In this document: positions 34,514 to 43,828 of the stretch, piece after piece
Position numbering within the stretch: the first letter of the stretch is position 1
How the letters are laid out: each line of letters starts with the position of its first letter
DNA from: Dysgonomonas sp. HGC4
GTDB taxonomy: Bacteria; Bacteroidota; Bacteroidia; Bacteroidales; Dysgonomonadaceae
Length of the DNA stretch: 64,000 bases
Assembly: GCF_001261715.1 (NCBI RefSeq)
Contig: NZ_CVRU01000158.1
Span: forward strand, 104,598-168,597
Direction of reading: 5' to 3'
Made by a program: the position numbers and the translations under genes
The notes under the pieces: model-generated
What the model was told of the DNA's origin: nothing
Database searches by the model: none
The model's input: the letters and a program-made list of their open reading frames with translations, nothing else

Positions 34514-36559
34514 ATGGAAAAGAAAGATAACAAAAATTTACTTCAGAAGGGCGGAAAAGGACCTAAAATTCCTGTATCAAGCTACTGGATATATATTATT
34601 GCATTAGCGTCTATCATAGGAATATACTTCTTCTCACAAGATGCTGTAGTGAAAAAAGTTGGTTGGTCTGACTTTCAAAAATACACTGAACAAAACTATG
34701 TAGAAAAGATTGTTGTATTCAACAAGAAAAATGAACTTCAGGCATATATACGCCCTGATTCTGCACAACATATTTTTCAGGAAGGTGCTGCAAAGATGGG
34801 GAAAAACCCTTCTATAATAGTTAGTATTCCTTCGGCTGACAAATTTTCTGATTTCTATGACAAAGTAATTGCAAACAGTTCTAATAAAATTGATGTAAGT
34901 TACGAAACAGGAAGCGATTTCACCGATATTCTAGTCGGATTACTCCCCTTTGTATTACTTATAGGTCTTTGGATTTATATTATGCGTCGTATGTCGGGAG
35001 GAGGTTCCGGAGGTAGTGGTGGAGTATTCAGTGTAGGAAAATCAAAAGCTCAGCTATACGATAAAGGTTCGCCCGATGCCAAAACTACATTTAAAGATGT
35101 AGCTGGATTGGCAGGAGCTAAGGAAGAACTCGAAGAAATGGTAGAATTCCTTAGAAACCCAACAAAATATACCGAAATTGGTGCAAAGATACCTAAAGGT
35201 GCACTACTTGTAGGCCCTCCGGGAACAGGTAAAACATTACTAGCGAAAGCCGTAGCCGGCGAAGCTGATGTACCTTTCTTCTCTATGTCGGGATCTGACT
35301 TTGTTGAAATGTTTGTGGGAGTAGGAGCTTCTCGTGTGAGAGATCTATTTAAACAAGCCAAAGAAAAAGCACCTTGTATCATCTTTATTGATGAGATAGA
35401 TGCCATAGGTCGTGCCAGAGGTAAAAACCCTAATATGGGTTCTAACGACGAACGCGAAAACACATTGAATCAGTTATTGACAGAAATGGATGGTTTCGGA
35501 ACAAACAGTGGAGTTATCGTACTTGCTGCAACTAACCGTGCCGACATTCTCGATAAAGCTCTACTTCGTGCAGGACGTTTCGATCGTCAGATTTATGTTG
35601 ATCTACCAGATATTAATGATAGAAAACAAATATTCAAAGTTCACCTTCGTCCTATCAAAATAGACGATTCGGTTGATTTGGAATTCCTTTCTCGTCAAAC
35701 ACCCGGTTTTTCGGGAGCTGACATAGCCAACGTTTGTAACGAAGCCGCCTTGATAGCTGCTCGTAACGGGAAGAAAGTGGTTACAGAAGGGGACTTTACA
35801 AGTGCTATTGACCGTATAGTTGGAGGACTTGAGAAGAAAAGCAAAATAACAACTCTCAACGAGAGAAGAACTATTGCTATTCACGAAGCAGGTCATGCCA
35901 CATTAAGTTGGTTCCTTGAACATGCCGATCCTTTAGTGAAAGTAACAATCGTACCACGAGGTAAAGCCTTGGGTGCTGCTTGGTATCTTCCTGAGGAAAG
36001 ACAAATCACAACCAAAGAGCAAATGCTTGACGAATTGTGTGCATTACTTGGGGGACGTGCTGCAGAAGAGGTTTTCATCGGACACATATCTTCGGGTGCA
36101 ATGAACGATTTGGAACGTGTTACAAAACAAGCTTATGCCATGATTTCATACATGGGTATGAGTGATGCACTTCCTAACATTTGCTACTACGATTCTTCGG
36201 GTCAAGGTTATGGCTTTACAAAACCATATAGCGAAGAAACATCGTTATTGATTGACAAAGAAGTACAAGCGATGATCAACAGTCAATACGAAAGAGCAAA
36301 ACAGCTTTTGAGAGAACATACTGAAGGTCATAATAAATTGGCTGATTTGTTACTCGAGAAAGAAGTTATTTTTGCGACCGACTTAAAAGACATATTTGGT
36401 ACACGTCCATGGATATCTCGTTCAGAAGAAATCCAAAAGGAAGTAGAACATAATACTGCTAAAGCAGAAGAAAAAGAGAAACAAGAAAAAGAAACACAGA
36501 CCGAAACAGAAGTCAGCTCTCCTCCGGGAATAATTGCTGAAGAGAACCAGTCCGAGTAA
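34514..36559 (+). CDS. ftsH: ATP-dependent membrane zinc protease FtsH
   Basis: The 681-residue protein has two membrane segments (about residues 23-40 and 146-160) around a periplasmic domain. An AAA+ module follows with Walker A GPPGTGKT at 234-241, Walker [13 protein letters not shown] and the SRH block [21 protein letters not shown]. The M41 protease zinc site HEAGH is at 457-461. It degrades misfolded membrane proteins and short-lived regulators. The last 50 residues are Glu/Lys-rich and probably disordered. A good terminator follows the gene, so cdsA has its own promoter. Confidence 0.97.
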   Translation: MEKKDNKNLLQKGGKGPKIPVSSYWIYIIALASIIGIYFFSQDAVVKKVGWSDFQKYTEQNYVEKIVVFNKKNELQAYIRPDSAQHIFQEGAAKMGKNPSIIVSIPSADKFSDFYDKVIANSSNKIDVSYETGSDFTDILVGLLPFVLLIGLWIYIMRRMSGGGSGGSGGVFSVGKSKAQLYDKGSPDAKTTFKDVAGLAGAKEELEEMVEFLRNPTKYTEIGAKIPKGALLVGPPGTGKTLLAKAVAGEADVPFFSMSGSDFVEMFVGVGASRVRDLFKQAKEKAPCIIFIDEIDAIGRARGKNPNMGSNDERENTLNQLLTEMDGFGTNSGVIVLAATNRADILDKALLRAGRFDRQIYVDLPDINDRKQIFKVHLRPIKIDDSVDLEFLSRQTPGFSGADIANVCNEAALIAARNGKKVVTEGDFTSAIDRIVGGLEKKSKITTLNERRTIAIHEAGHATLSWFLEHADPLVKVTIVPRGKALGAAWYLPEERQITTKEQMLDELCALLGGRAAEEVFIGHISSGAMNDLERVTKQAYAMISYMGMSDALPNICYYDSSGQGYGFTKPYSEETSLLIDKEVQAMINSQYERAKQLLREHTEGHNKLADLLLEKEVIFATDLKDIFGTRPWISRSEEIQKEVEHNTAKAEEKEKQEKETQTETEVSSPPGIIAEENQSE

Positions 36560-36578
36560 CTTTTTAAAATAAACAAAG

Positions 36579-36606
36579 AAGGTATAGTTTTCACGAGCTA
36601 TACCTT
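36579..36606 (+). terminator. Terminator of ftsH
   Basis: The 9-bp arms AAGGTATAG and CTATACCTT flank a 10-base loop and are followed by TTTT. Confidence 0.8.
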
Positions 36607-36612
36607 TTTTAT

Positions 36613-36620
36613 TATATTTG
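36613..36620 (+). promoter_or_regulatory. -7 promoter element of cdsA and the ABC unit
   Basis: TATATTTG matches TAnnTTTG, just after the ftsH terminator and about 128 bp before cdsA. Confidence 0.5.
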
Positions 36621-36747
36621 CACTCATAATGCTCAAATCTTGAATCTTATATTGCTCAAAAGCATAATATACAGGACTAAGAGAGATAAAAGCATAGCAT
36701 AATATTATTTTGTAATCTAATTACATATCACAAAAACTATCAAATAA

Positions 36748-37599
36748 GTGTTGAATATAAAGAATCTTGGAGTCCGTATTGCCACAGGCATCGTATTTAT
36801 AGCCGTCCTAATGGGAGGCATCTTATATAATCAATACTCCTTTTTGATAGTATTTTCTCTAATCACAGCACTTGCTTTATATGAATTCTACGGATTGCTT
36901 TGTAAAACCCAAAATGCAGAGTTAAGCAGAATTCTAAATACTTTAGGTGGTTTATTCCTATTTATTGGTGGATACTTTTTCTTTTCATCTACTGAAAAAT
37001 CTCTCATAACATTAGTTCCTTATGGAATTTATGTTCTATCATTATTCATTTCAGAACTATACTTAAAACGTACCAACCCTATTCAATCACTGGCATATGC
37101 TGTGTTGGGGCAGATATATTTAGCCATTCCTCTTTCGTTACTAAGCTATCTCGCTTTTGGCTACGACATGGATAACGGAGGCTATCACTATGCATTCTTA
37201 TTGGCTTTGCTTGTATTCATATGGGTAAACGATTCGTTTGCATATCTTACGGGTTCGTTGTTTGGCAAGCATCATATGTTCGAACGCATATCTCCCAAGA
37301 AATCATGGGAAGGCTTTTTCGGAGGTGCAATATTCTCTATTGGTGCGTCTGTTATATTTGCAAACTATTTCACACAACTCCCTCTATGGGGATGGATTGG
37401 ATTCGCTCTTGTTATGATCACCTTTGGTACATTAGGCGATTTAATAGAATCTCTTTTCAAGAGAACTCTAAATGTTAAAGATTCGGGAAATATTCTTCCC
37501 GGACATGGAGGCATTCTCGATCGTTTCGATAGCGTTATCTTCTCGATACCTGCTCTATTTATATATATCGAGATTGTATCGTTCTTCATTTATAAGTAA
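36748..37599 (+). CDS. cdsA: Phosphatidate cytidylyltransferase
   Basis: The 283-residue inner-membrane protein has about eight membrane segments and the family signature near the C-terminus: SLFKRTLNVKDSGN followed by ILPGHGGILDRFDS, with all signature residues in place. It makes CDP-diacylglycerol from phosphatidate and CTP, the branch point of phospholipid synthesis. The start is not ATG: GTG at 36748 or TTG at 36751 both give a good beginning. The next gene starts 3 bp after its stop, so cdsA is probably co-transcribed with an ABC importer. Confidence 0.95.
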   Translation: MLNIKNLGVRIATGIVFIAVLMGGILYNQYSFLIVFSLITALALYEFYGLLCKTQNAELSRILNTLGGLFLFIGGYFFFSSTEKSLITLVPYGIYVLSLFISELYLKRTNPIQSLAYAVLGQIYLAIPLSLLSYLAFGYDMDNGGYHYAFLLALLVFIWVNDSFAYLTGSLFGKHHMFERISPKKSWEGFFGGAIFSIGASVIFANYFTQLPLWGWIGFALVMITFGTLGDLIESLFKRTLNVKDSGNILPGHGGILDRFDSVIFSIPALFIYIEIVSFFIYK

Positions 37600-37602
37600 G
37601 AC

Positions 37603-38550
37603 ATGAAAAAAATTACGTTACTGCCAATTCTTGCAGTATTTGCTATATCCTTGTTTTTTATTTCCTGCTCTAACTCTGCAAAAAATAGCAGCAGCCCTCA
37701 AACTCTCAATTTAGGAGTAATGTCATCGATGGACTATTTACCATTGGCTGTTGCACAAAGAGAAGGATACTTCGAAAAAGTAGGCCTGGATATTAAATTG
37801 CACAAGTTTTATTCGGCGAATGATCGCGATGCTGCTTTTCAAAGCGAAAACATAGATGGTTGTATTATAGATTATACGGGAGCTATTCTGCAAAAAGCGG
37901 GAGGTATCGATCTAAAGCTAACCTCAAAATGCGATGCACCTTTCTATATTGTTGCATCAAATAAAAGTAACATCAATACTCTCAGCGATCTAAAGAACAA
38001 ACAAATTGCCGTATCAAAGAACACTGTCATTGATTTTATTACAGACATGGCTCTAAAATCAGTAGGTCTTAACGATTCGGATGTAAAGAAAGTTGAAATA
38101 AATAAAATTCCTGTACGATTCGAGATGTTACGCAATAACAAGATTGATGCAACAGGCTTACCCAATCCCTTTGCTTTGATGGCTCAAAATGCAGGTGATA
38201 AAATCCTAACATCAAATGACAGCTTAGGATTCAGCATCACAGGTATTGTATTTCATAAGAAAGCAATAACAGACAAATCGGCTTTAATTACAAAAATGTA
38301 CGAAGCATATAACATGGGGGTTGAATATCTTAAAAATCATTCAGCTGAAAATATTAAAGACATACTTAGTAAAGAACTCGGCTTTCCTGAGGAGATTATC
38401 AAAGAAACTCAACTTCCTGATTATTCGCCTACTCAACTTCCGGCAGATAAAGATATAGTAGCAACTATTGACTGGCTAAAGAATAAAGGTTTGATTAAAT
38501 CAGACTTTGATCAAACATCTTTATTAGATGCACAATTTATAAAGAAGTAA
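37603..38550 (+). CDS. ABC importer substrate-binding lipoprotein (NMT1/SsuA-like)
   Basis: The 315-residue protein has a lipoprotein signal with LFFISC (Cys22). The mature protein fits the type II periplasmic-binding fold of the NMT1/THI5-SsuA-TauA group: LGVMSSMDYLPLAVAQREGYFEKVGLDIKL condensed with DRDAAFQSENIDGCI, and LSDLKNKQIAVSKNTVIDF. Known members bind nitrate, sulfonates, taurine or pyrimidine precursors; the ligand here is not clear. The gene begins 3 bp after cdsA and 18 bp before the ATPase gene. A lipid-anchored binding protein, ATPase, permease and outer-membrane porin in one run suggests a complete uptake route for a small anion. Confidence 0.88.
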   Translation: MKKITLLPILAVFAISLFFISCSNSAKNSSSPQTLNLGVMSSMDYLPLAVAQREGYFEKVGLDIKLHKFYSANDRDAAFQSENIDGCIIDYTGAILQKAGGIDLKLTSKCDAPFYIVASNKSNINTLSDLKNKQIAVSKNTVIDFITDMALKSVGLNDSDVKKVEINKIPVRFEMLRNNKIDATGLPNPFALMAQNAGDKILTSNDSLGFSITGIVFHKKAITDKSALITKMYEAYNMGVEYLKNHSAENIKDILSKELGFPEEIIKETQLPDYSPTQLPADKDIVATIDWLKNKGLIKSDFDQTSLLDAQFIKK

Positions 38551-38568
38551 GACAACTAATCACTCTCC

Positions 38569-39297
38569 ATGATTTCAATAAATAACCTTTCCGCATCGTA
38601 TGGAAAAACAAAAGTATTGGATAACTTTTATTTGAATTTAGATGATGGAGAAAGTTATGCCCTCATAGGACCATCAGGTTGTGGGAAATCTACCCTTTTG
38701 AAGATATTAAGCCGAATACATAAAGAGTTCTCCGGAGATATCACTTACAATGATCAACCATTCTTTTCTCAAAAAATTTCCATCGGATATGTACCTCAAT
38801 CTTATGGTTTGCTTGATTGGAAAACAGTAAAGGAAAATATTCTCTTACCCATAAAACTCAATAAGTCTAAAAGCTATAATAAGACAGAGGCAGAAGATAT
38901 TATTGAAACTTTAGAAATTGAAGATTTACTGAACAGGTATCCTATTCAGCTAAGTGGAGGGCAACGACAAAGGGTTGCTTTGGCTCGTGCTTTTATATAC
39001 AAACCCGATCTCCTTTTGATGGATGAACCTTTTTCATCTTTAGATTCCTTTACCTCCATGCGTTCACAAAAGCTATATTTAGAGTTATGGAGGAAGTATA
39101 ATATTACAACCTTGTTTATTACCCACAATATATTTGAAGCCACAGCCACTTGTAAACACATATTATTGATGGATAAACAATCGGGAACGATAGTGGAACA
39201 AATAGAAAATAATACGCTAGGTGAAACAGATAATATCCAACAAATGCAATTGGCTAGCCACATATTAAACCTTTTTGAAGAAAGAGTGATAGAATGA
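38569..39297 (+). CDS. ABC importer ATP-binding protein (SsuB/TauB-like)
   Basis: The 242-residue ATPase has Walker A GPSGCGKST at 34-42, a Q-loop in YVPQSYGLLDW, signature LSGGQRQRVALARA, Walker B LLLMDEPFSSLD and the switch His in LFITHNIFEA. The subgroup is the nitrate/sulfonate/taurine importer type, in line with the neighbours. Its stop overlaps the start of the permease gene by four bases (ATGA), so subunit synthesis is coupled. All catalytic motifs look intact. Confidence 0.93.
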   Translation: MISINNLSASYGKTKVLDNFYLNLDDGESYALIGPSGCGKSTLLKILSRIHKEFSGDITYNDQPFFSQKISIGYVPQSYGLLDWKTVKENILLPIKLNKSKSYNKTEAEDIIETLEIEDLLNRYPIQLSGGQRQRVALARAFIYKPDLLLMDEPFSSLDSFTSMRSQKLYLELWRKYNITTLFITHNIFEATATCKHILLMDKQSGTIVEQIENNTLGETDNIQQMQLASHILNLFEERVIE

Positions 39298-40055
39298 AAC
39301 AACAAACAAAAAACATTCTCCGTTATATGGGGTTCTTGGCACTTGGCTTTATATTGTTCCATACAATATGGTATATAGCATCTATATATTTAGACTTAAA
39401 AGCTCTCCCCTCTCCTTTCGAAGTATATAAGTCGTACGAAATTGCTTTGGAAAATGGAATCTTAGATCATATTCTGGCAAGCCTGCGACGTATAGCAATA
39501 GCATTGGGAGTTTCTTTACTCATTGCTCTTACAATTGGTATTGTTATGGGATACAACCGAACAATTAATAAGATACTAAGCCCTTTGGTTTACTTTTCGT
39601 ATCCACTGCCTAAGCTTGCTATTCTACCCGTTATTATGATATTATTCGGAATAGAAGATACTTCCAAAATCATTATCATAGTACTAATCATCGTTTTTCA
39701 GCTTACTATCAACATTCGTGATGCAGTGCGCAATATTCCCAAGGAAGATTATGACATACTAACGTCATTACATTCTACTAGCCTACAAAAAATAATACAT
39801 ATCACACTACCTGCCATATTACCCGAAATATTTTCATCTCTACGGGTCGCTTTAGGCATTGCTCTGTCAGCATTATTTTTTACTGAAACATTCGGCACAG
39901 ATAAAGGTCTGGGTTTCTACATTACCGATTCGTGGATGAGAATTGATTATATCCAGATGTTTTTCGGAATACTTACACTTTCCTTTATGGGGTTAATTCT
40001 CTTTATCCTCCTAGACATTGCTGATCAATTGATCTGCAAATGGAGAAAATTGTAA
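39294..40055 (+). CDS. ABC importer permease (SsuC/TauC-like)
   Basis: The 253-residue protein has about six membrane segments and a typical importer-permease domain. The coupling loop (EAA-like) is in DILTSLHSTSLQKIIHITLPAILPEIF, which follows the known pattern for the SsuC/TauC group. The N-terminal block LPSPFEVYKSYEIALENG also fits this group. It forms the membrane channel for the binding lipoprotein and ATPase encoded just before it. It is the last gene of the run cdsA-binding protein-ATPase-permease; a separate promoter lies before the porin gene that follows. Confidence 0.93.
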   Translation: MKQQTKNILRYMGFLALGFILFHTIWYIASIYLDLKALPSPFEVYKSYEIALENGILDHILASLRRIAIALGVSLLIALTIGIVMGYNRTINKILSPLVYFSYPLPKLAILPVIMILFGIEDTSKIIIIVLIIVFQLTINIRDAVRNIPKEDYDILTSLHSTSLQKIIHITLPAILPEIFSSLRVALGIALSALFFTETFGTDKGLGFYITDSWMRIDYIQMFFGILTLSFMGLILFILLDIADQLICKWRKL

Positions 40056-40083
40056 GAAAATCAGATAAAACATTAAAAATCTA

Positions 40084-40138
40084 AAAAAAAGATAATAGAT
40101 ACTTCCTATATATCATAGACAATAAAAAAAGATAATAG
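40084..40138 (+). repeat. Direct repeat of 15 bp with 40-bp period before the porin gene
   Basis: AAAAAAAGATAATAG occurs at 40084-40098 and 40124-40138. The second copy abuts the -7 element of the porin gene. Confidence 0.55.
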
Positions 40139-40146
40139 TACTTTTG
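40139..40146 (+). promoter_or_regulatory. -7 promoter element of the porin gene
   Basis: TACTTTTG matches TAnnTTTG, 38 bp before the ATG. Confidence 0.55.
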
Positions 40147-40183
40147 TACGTTCGCACACTTATTCATCTCATACCATACGATC

Positions 40184-41335
40184 ATGAAAAAACTATTCAT
40201 CATCTCATTCCTACTTCTGGCATTTACGACTATATATGCTCAGGATGCAGACACAACCTTACTTCGAAAACTAGTAGAAAAGCAAGTACTTACTCAGCAG
40301 GAGGCTGATGAGATTATACTAAAAAATCAGCCCAAAGAAGTAAAAAGTGAAACAGGATTAATTCCCCAAAAGATAAGAGAGGCTTTTAATACTCCTTATT
40401 TGAATTTTGGAGGTTATGCCCTTTTAATGTATAAGTATAGTGATGTTTCGCACATAAAACATGACTTAAATCCAAGACTTGTTTTTATCAGTATGAATGG
40501 TAAATTATATAACAATATTGGATATACTGTTTTAGCCGATTTCGTTAACCCTTTAGTACACGAGCTTTATGGTATCTGGTCTCCATCTAATGCATTCAAC
40601 CTTAAAATAGGACAGATGAAGGTTCCTTTCACTATAGAGAATCAATTTTCATTAACTCAACTTGAAACAGTTTATAACACAAGATCTATTTCGAGTCTTG
40701 CCAGTATGGCAGACGATGTTATGAAACTACAAAACGGAAGAAACAACGGAGGTCGTGATATAGGTATCAATGCGTCGGGTAGTTTAATCAACATGAAGGG
40801 CTATGACCTGCTGGAATACGGTATCGGAGTATTTCAGGGTTCGGGTATATCTTCTCCTGAAAAAGACAACAAGAAAGACTTTTCGGCACAAGTAATTTTA
40901 CAACCTATAAAGGGATTCCGCTTTGGAGGTAGTGTTTATTTCGGATCTGCAACTTATACGCTGGATGAAAAGATAGCACCTGCGGCTACCCATACAAGAG
41001 ACCGCTGGGCGTTGAGTACCGAATATCGTGGAAACAGATTTTATGGTCGAGCAGAATGGTTACATGGAAACGACGGAGGCATCAAAAAAGAAGGCTTATA
41101 TGGAACAGTACTTTATAATGTTGTTCCCAATAAAGTGAATGTAACATGCAAGGTTGATTATTACAACAAAAATAAAGATACCAACGCAGAGGTTATTGAT
41201 TATACAGTAGGTGCTAATTACTATTTCTTCCCACAATGTAGAGTACAATTAAATTATACATACTCTGACTATTCTTGCCAATGGGGAGCACGCAATTCTA
41301 ACGTTGTATATTCTCAGCTACAATTCTTATTCTAA
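40184..41335 (+). CDS. OprO/OprP-like outer-membrane porin
   Basis: The 383-residue protein has a signal peptide ending YAQ, a short helical or coiled start (LRKLVEKQVLTQQEADEIIL), then a beta-barrel of alternating hydrophobic strands with a C-terminal Phe (SQLQFLF). Family-like blocks are NFGGYALLMYKYSD, IGQMKVPFTIENQFS and GRDIGINASGSL. Phosphate-selective porin-type proteins of this group pass small anions. Its place directly after the ABC importer suggests it feeds the same substrate into the periplasm, though it has its own promoter. Confidence 0.85.
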   Translation: MKKLFIISFLLLAFTTIYAQDADTTLLRKLVEKQVLTQQEADEIILKNQPKEVKSETGLIPQKIREAFNTPYLNFGGYALLMYKYSDVSHIKHDLNPRLVFISMNGKLYNNIGYTVLADFVNPLVHELYGIWSPSNAFNLKIGQMKVPFTIENQFSLTQLETVYNTRSISSLASMADDVMKLQNGRNNGGRDIGINASGSLINMKGYDLLEYGIGVFQGSGISSPEKDNKKDFSAQVILQPIKGFRFGGSVYFGSATYTLDEKIAPAATHTRDRWALSTEYRGNRFYGRAEWLHGNDGGIKKEGLYGTVLYNVVPNKVNVTCKVDYYNKNKDTNAEVIDYTVGANYYFFPQCRVQLNYTYSDYSCQWGARNSNVVYSQLQFLF

Positions 41336-41361
41336 GAAGAAAAGAATCTAAAATTTAATAT

Positions 41362-41408
41362 AAAGAGAAACCTGTACCCCTATAAACTGGAGATACAGAT
41401 TTCTCTTT
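41362..41408 (+). terminator. Terminator of the porin gene
   Basis: The arms AAAGAGAAACCTGTA and TACAGATTTCTCTTT pair with one mismatch region around 17 bases, followed by TTCTCC and T-rich sequence. Confidence 0.7.
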
Positions 41409-41459
41409 TTCTCCTTTTATTCAAATAGCAAAATCACATTAAAATCAGGGATAATTTGC

Positions 41460-41467
41460 TACTTTTG
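41460..41467 (+). promoter_or_regulatory. -7 promoter element of mtgA
   Basis: TACTTTTG matches TAnnTTTG and predicts a leader of about 128 nt. Confidence 0.5.
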
Positions 41468-41495
41468 CATTCAATTATATCATTTATTTTCTGTT

Positions 41496-41510
41496 AAGGT
41501 TTCAGACCTT
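41496..41510. promoter_or_regulatory. Leader palindrome, near-perfect copy (mtgA)
   Basis: AAGGTTTCAGACCTT differs by one base from AAGGTC-N3-GACCTT. It lies in the predicted mtgA leader, about 92 bp before the ATG. Confidence 0.4.
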
Positions 41511-41601
41511 TTAATCTTCGGGTAGGTATATAACAATAGGTTGTAACAGCTCGAAAACAGATCATTAAATACTTTTGGTTACTTAATAGTTTAAGCCAGC
41601 A

Positions 41602-42282
41602 ATGAAGAGATTCTGGAAATGGGTTCGCAATATTATTATCAATCTTTTTATACTCAGCATACTACAAGTTGTAGTATTTAAGTTTGTGCCCGTATACTAC
41701 ACTCCATATATGGTCTCTAATAATATAAGCCAGCTATTTACAGAAGGAAAGATAGAATGCGAGCACACATGGGTTCCTCTCGATAAGATCTCACAAAAGC
41801 TACCCTTGGCGGTTGTAGCCTCAGAGGATAATCTGTTTATGGATCATTCGGGGTTCGATTTTAAGCAAATAGAAAAAGCTCAGGACGAAGCCGAAAAAGG
41901 GAAACGTGTACGTGGAGCCAGTACCATCACTCAACAGACTGCTAAGAATGCTTTCCTTTGGCATGGGAAATCGTATATAAGAAAAGGACTCGAAGCCTAT
42001 TACACAGTCTTGATAGAATTTATATGGGGTAAGAAACGAATAATGGAGGTGTATCTTAATTCCATAGAGATGGGAGAAAACATATATGGAGCAGAAGCCG
42101 TTGCCCAAAAACATTTCAACAAATCGGCAAGTAAACTTACAGCAGGAGAATGTGCTCTTATAGCAGCCACATTACCCAATCCGAAGAAATTTAACTCTGC
42201 AAAGCCATCCAATTATATCCAAAAGAGAAAAGCAAAGATACTAAGCCTTATGAGCAAGGTTCCTCCTGTAAATTTTGATTGA
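41602..42282 (+). CDS. mtgA: Monofunctional peptidoglycan transglycosylase
   Basis: The 226-residue protein has an N-terminal membrane anchor (about 8-28) and a single GT51 domain with SEDNLFMDHSGFD (catalytic Glu), RGASTITQQTAKN, and KKRIMEVYLNSIEMG. There is no transpeptidase domain, so it polymerises glycan strands only. The length is normal for MtgA. The last 35 bases overlap the 3' end of the convergent MATE gene, leaving no space for a terminator between the two. Confidence 0.95.
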   Translation: MKRFWKWVRNIIINLFILSILQVVVFKFVPVYYTPYMVSNNISQLFTEGKIECEHTWVPLDKISQKLPLAVVASEDNLFMDHSGFDFKQIEKAQDEAEKGKRVRGASTITQQTAKNAFLWHGKSYIRKGLEAYYTVLIEFIWGKKRIMEVYLNSIEMGENIYGAEAVAQKHFNKSASKLTAGECALIAATLPNPKKFNSAKPSNYIQKRKAKILSLMSKVPPVNFD

Positions 42283-43570
42283 ATGATGCGCTAATCTTTC
42301 TATATAGGAAAGCTTGCATTATACCCCGCATCCCTAAATAAACAATAAAGGCAAACCATAGAGCATTGTTTCCCCAATTATCGTACAACGAATAATAAAT
42401 TGCAAAAAAGCAAGCAGCAGCTACAAACATAGAGTTTCGCATTTGCTTGGAAGCCGTTGCTCCAATAAAGATACCATCCCAAAGGAATGCCGAAAATCCT
42501 GCAATAGGTATTAGCAATACCCATATCTGATATTCTTTACAAGCTGCAATCACATCGGTCTTATTTGTCAGTAGCTGTAATATTTCGTCCGTAAACAATC
42601 CATACATAACGGTAAAGAACACAGCCAGTAATGCACCCCAAGCAAAAAGTCTTTTGACTAACGTCTTCAATACATCGTGCCTTTTTGCACCTATATATCT
42701 CCCTGTCAGAGCCTCTGCCGAATACGCAAAGCCATCCATAATATACGAGAATAGAGTAAACATTTGCATTAATAAAGCATTGGCAGCCAAAGTGATATTA
42801 CCCATCTTAGCCGACGAAGAAGTAAAGAATGTAGTTACAATAATAAGCAACATGGTACGCAGAAAAATATCTGTATTTACCCGAAAGAAGGGTATAAACG
42901 CCGCAACATTCTTCAATCGATGAAAATCGATATTAATTCTTACAACTTTGTATTTGAAGTACCAGATAATAAATGCAATAAGAAAGCCCATAATTTGCGC
43001 AATAGTTGACCCTAAAGCAACACCTTCGATATTCATATTCAACACATATACAAATACCAAACTCAGACTTATGTTGATTATATTAACAGCTATTGCAATA
43101 TACATGGGAGTTCGGGCATCTTGCATCCCCACAAACCAACCCGAAAAAGCATACATACCCAATACAGCAGGTGCAGCCCACACATAAATATGAAAATAAT
43201 TACCTGCATACAATCGAACATCGCTACTTGCTTTGATAACCTTAAAGGCTACATCAAAAATAATATTCTGGAAGAGTATGATTAATAATCCTGCTACAAA
43301 AGCTATCAACAACGAGCGTAACAATATAGTAGCCATCTCTTTATTATTCTCTGCACCATATGCCTGAGCCGTAAAGCCACTAGTGCCCATTCTGAGAAAA
43401 GAAAAACTCCAATACATAAAATTGAAGATTATACTAACTGTTGCAATAGCTCCAATATATACATCAAGGCTTAAATGACCTACAATAGACATATCTACCA
43501 TACTCAACAGAGGTACTGTTATATTCGATATAATATTGGGTATTGCAAGTCTCAGTATATTCTTATTCAT
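42248..43570 (-). CDS. MATE-family efflux transporter
   Basis: From the preferred ATG at 43570 the protein has 440 residues and about twelve membrane segments in two similar halves. The start NKNILRLAIPNIISNITVPL and the block SMVDMSIVGHL are typical of DinF/NorM-type MATE exporters. An in-frame start at 43636 is unlikely because a -7 element (43591-43598) lies between it and 43570. Substrates may be cationic drugs or metabolites, coupled to sodium or protons. The gene end overlaps mtgA by 35 bp tail to tail. Confidence 0.93.
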   Translation of the reverse strand: MNKNILRLAIPNIISNITVPLLSMVDMSIVGHLSLDVYIGAIATVSIIFNFMYWSFSFLRMGTSGFTAQAYGAENNKEMATILLRSLLIAFVAGLLIILFQNIIFDVAFKVIKASSDVRLYAGNYFHIYVWAAPAVLGMYAFSGWFVGMQDARTPMYIAIAVNIINISLSLVFVYVLNMNIEGVALGSTIAQIMGFLIAFIIWYFKYKVVRINIDFHRLKNVAAFIPFFRVNTDIFLRTMLLIIVTTFFTSSSAKMGNITLAANALLMQMFTLFSYIMDGFAYSAEALTGRYIGAKRHDVLKTLVKRLFAWGALLAVFFTVMYGLFTDEILQLLTNKTDVIAACKEYQIWVLLIPIAGFSAFLWDGIFIGATASKQMRNSMFVAAACFFAIYYSLYDNWGNNALWFAFIVYLGMRGIMQAFLYRKISASFNQNLQEEPCS

Positions 43571-43590
43571 TTCTATAAAAGTAAGTTCTG

Positions 43591-43598
43591 CAAAAGTA
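43591..43598 (-). promoter_or_regulatory. -7 promoter element of the MATE gene
   Basis: On the minus strand this reads TACTTTTG, matching TAnnTTTG, 20 bp before the ATG at 43570, and decides that start. Confidence 0.6.
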
Positions 43599-43753
43599 AA
43601 CAATATAAAATAGTTTTTTGACATATACTTCATCACTCACCTACTATTACCTCCATTCTTACTAAGGTAAAAAAAACGCTAACCCTAATATTTAGAAATG
43701 ATCTTTCGATTTGTTAAAAATTAAGATTCGTTCAAATAGCTTATATCTTAATA

Positions 43754-43786
43754 CTGAAAAGATTTCAGAAAATCTTAATATCTTTG
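43754..43786 (+). promoter_or_regulatory. Promoter with upstream dyad before the parvulin cluster
   Basis: TATCTTTG (43779-43786) matches TAnnTTTG. Just upstream, CTGAAA-aga-TTTCAG (43754-43768) covers the region around -20 to -32 where a regulator could bind. Confidence 0.4.
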
Positions 43787-43828
43787 CAGTTAGATAAACC
43801 TGTTTAATTGTTATCTACCCTAAATTTT

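Noticed and set aside
43571..43636. N-terminal extension of the MATE gene
   Set aside because: The -7 element at 43591-43598 lies inside it, so the region is promoter, not coding.
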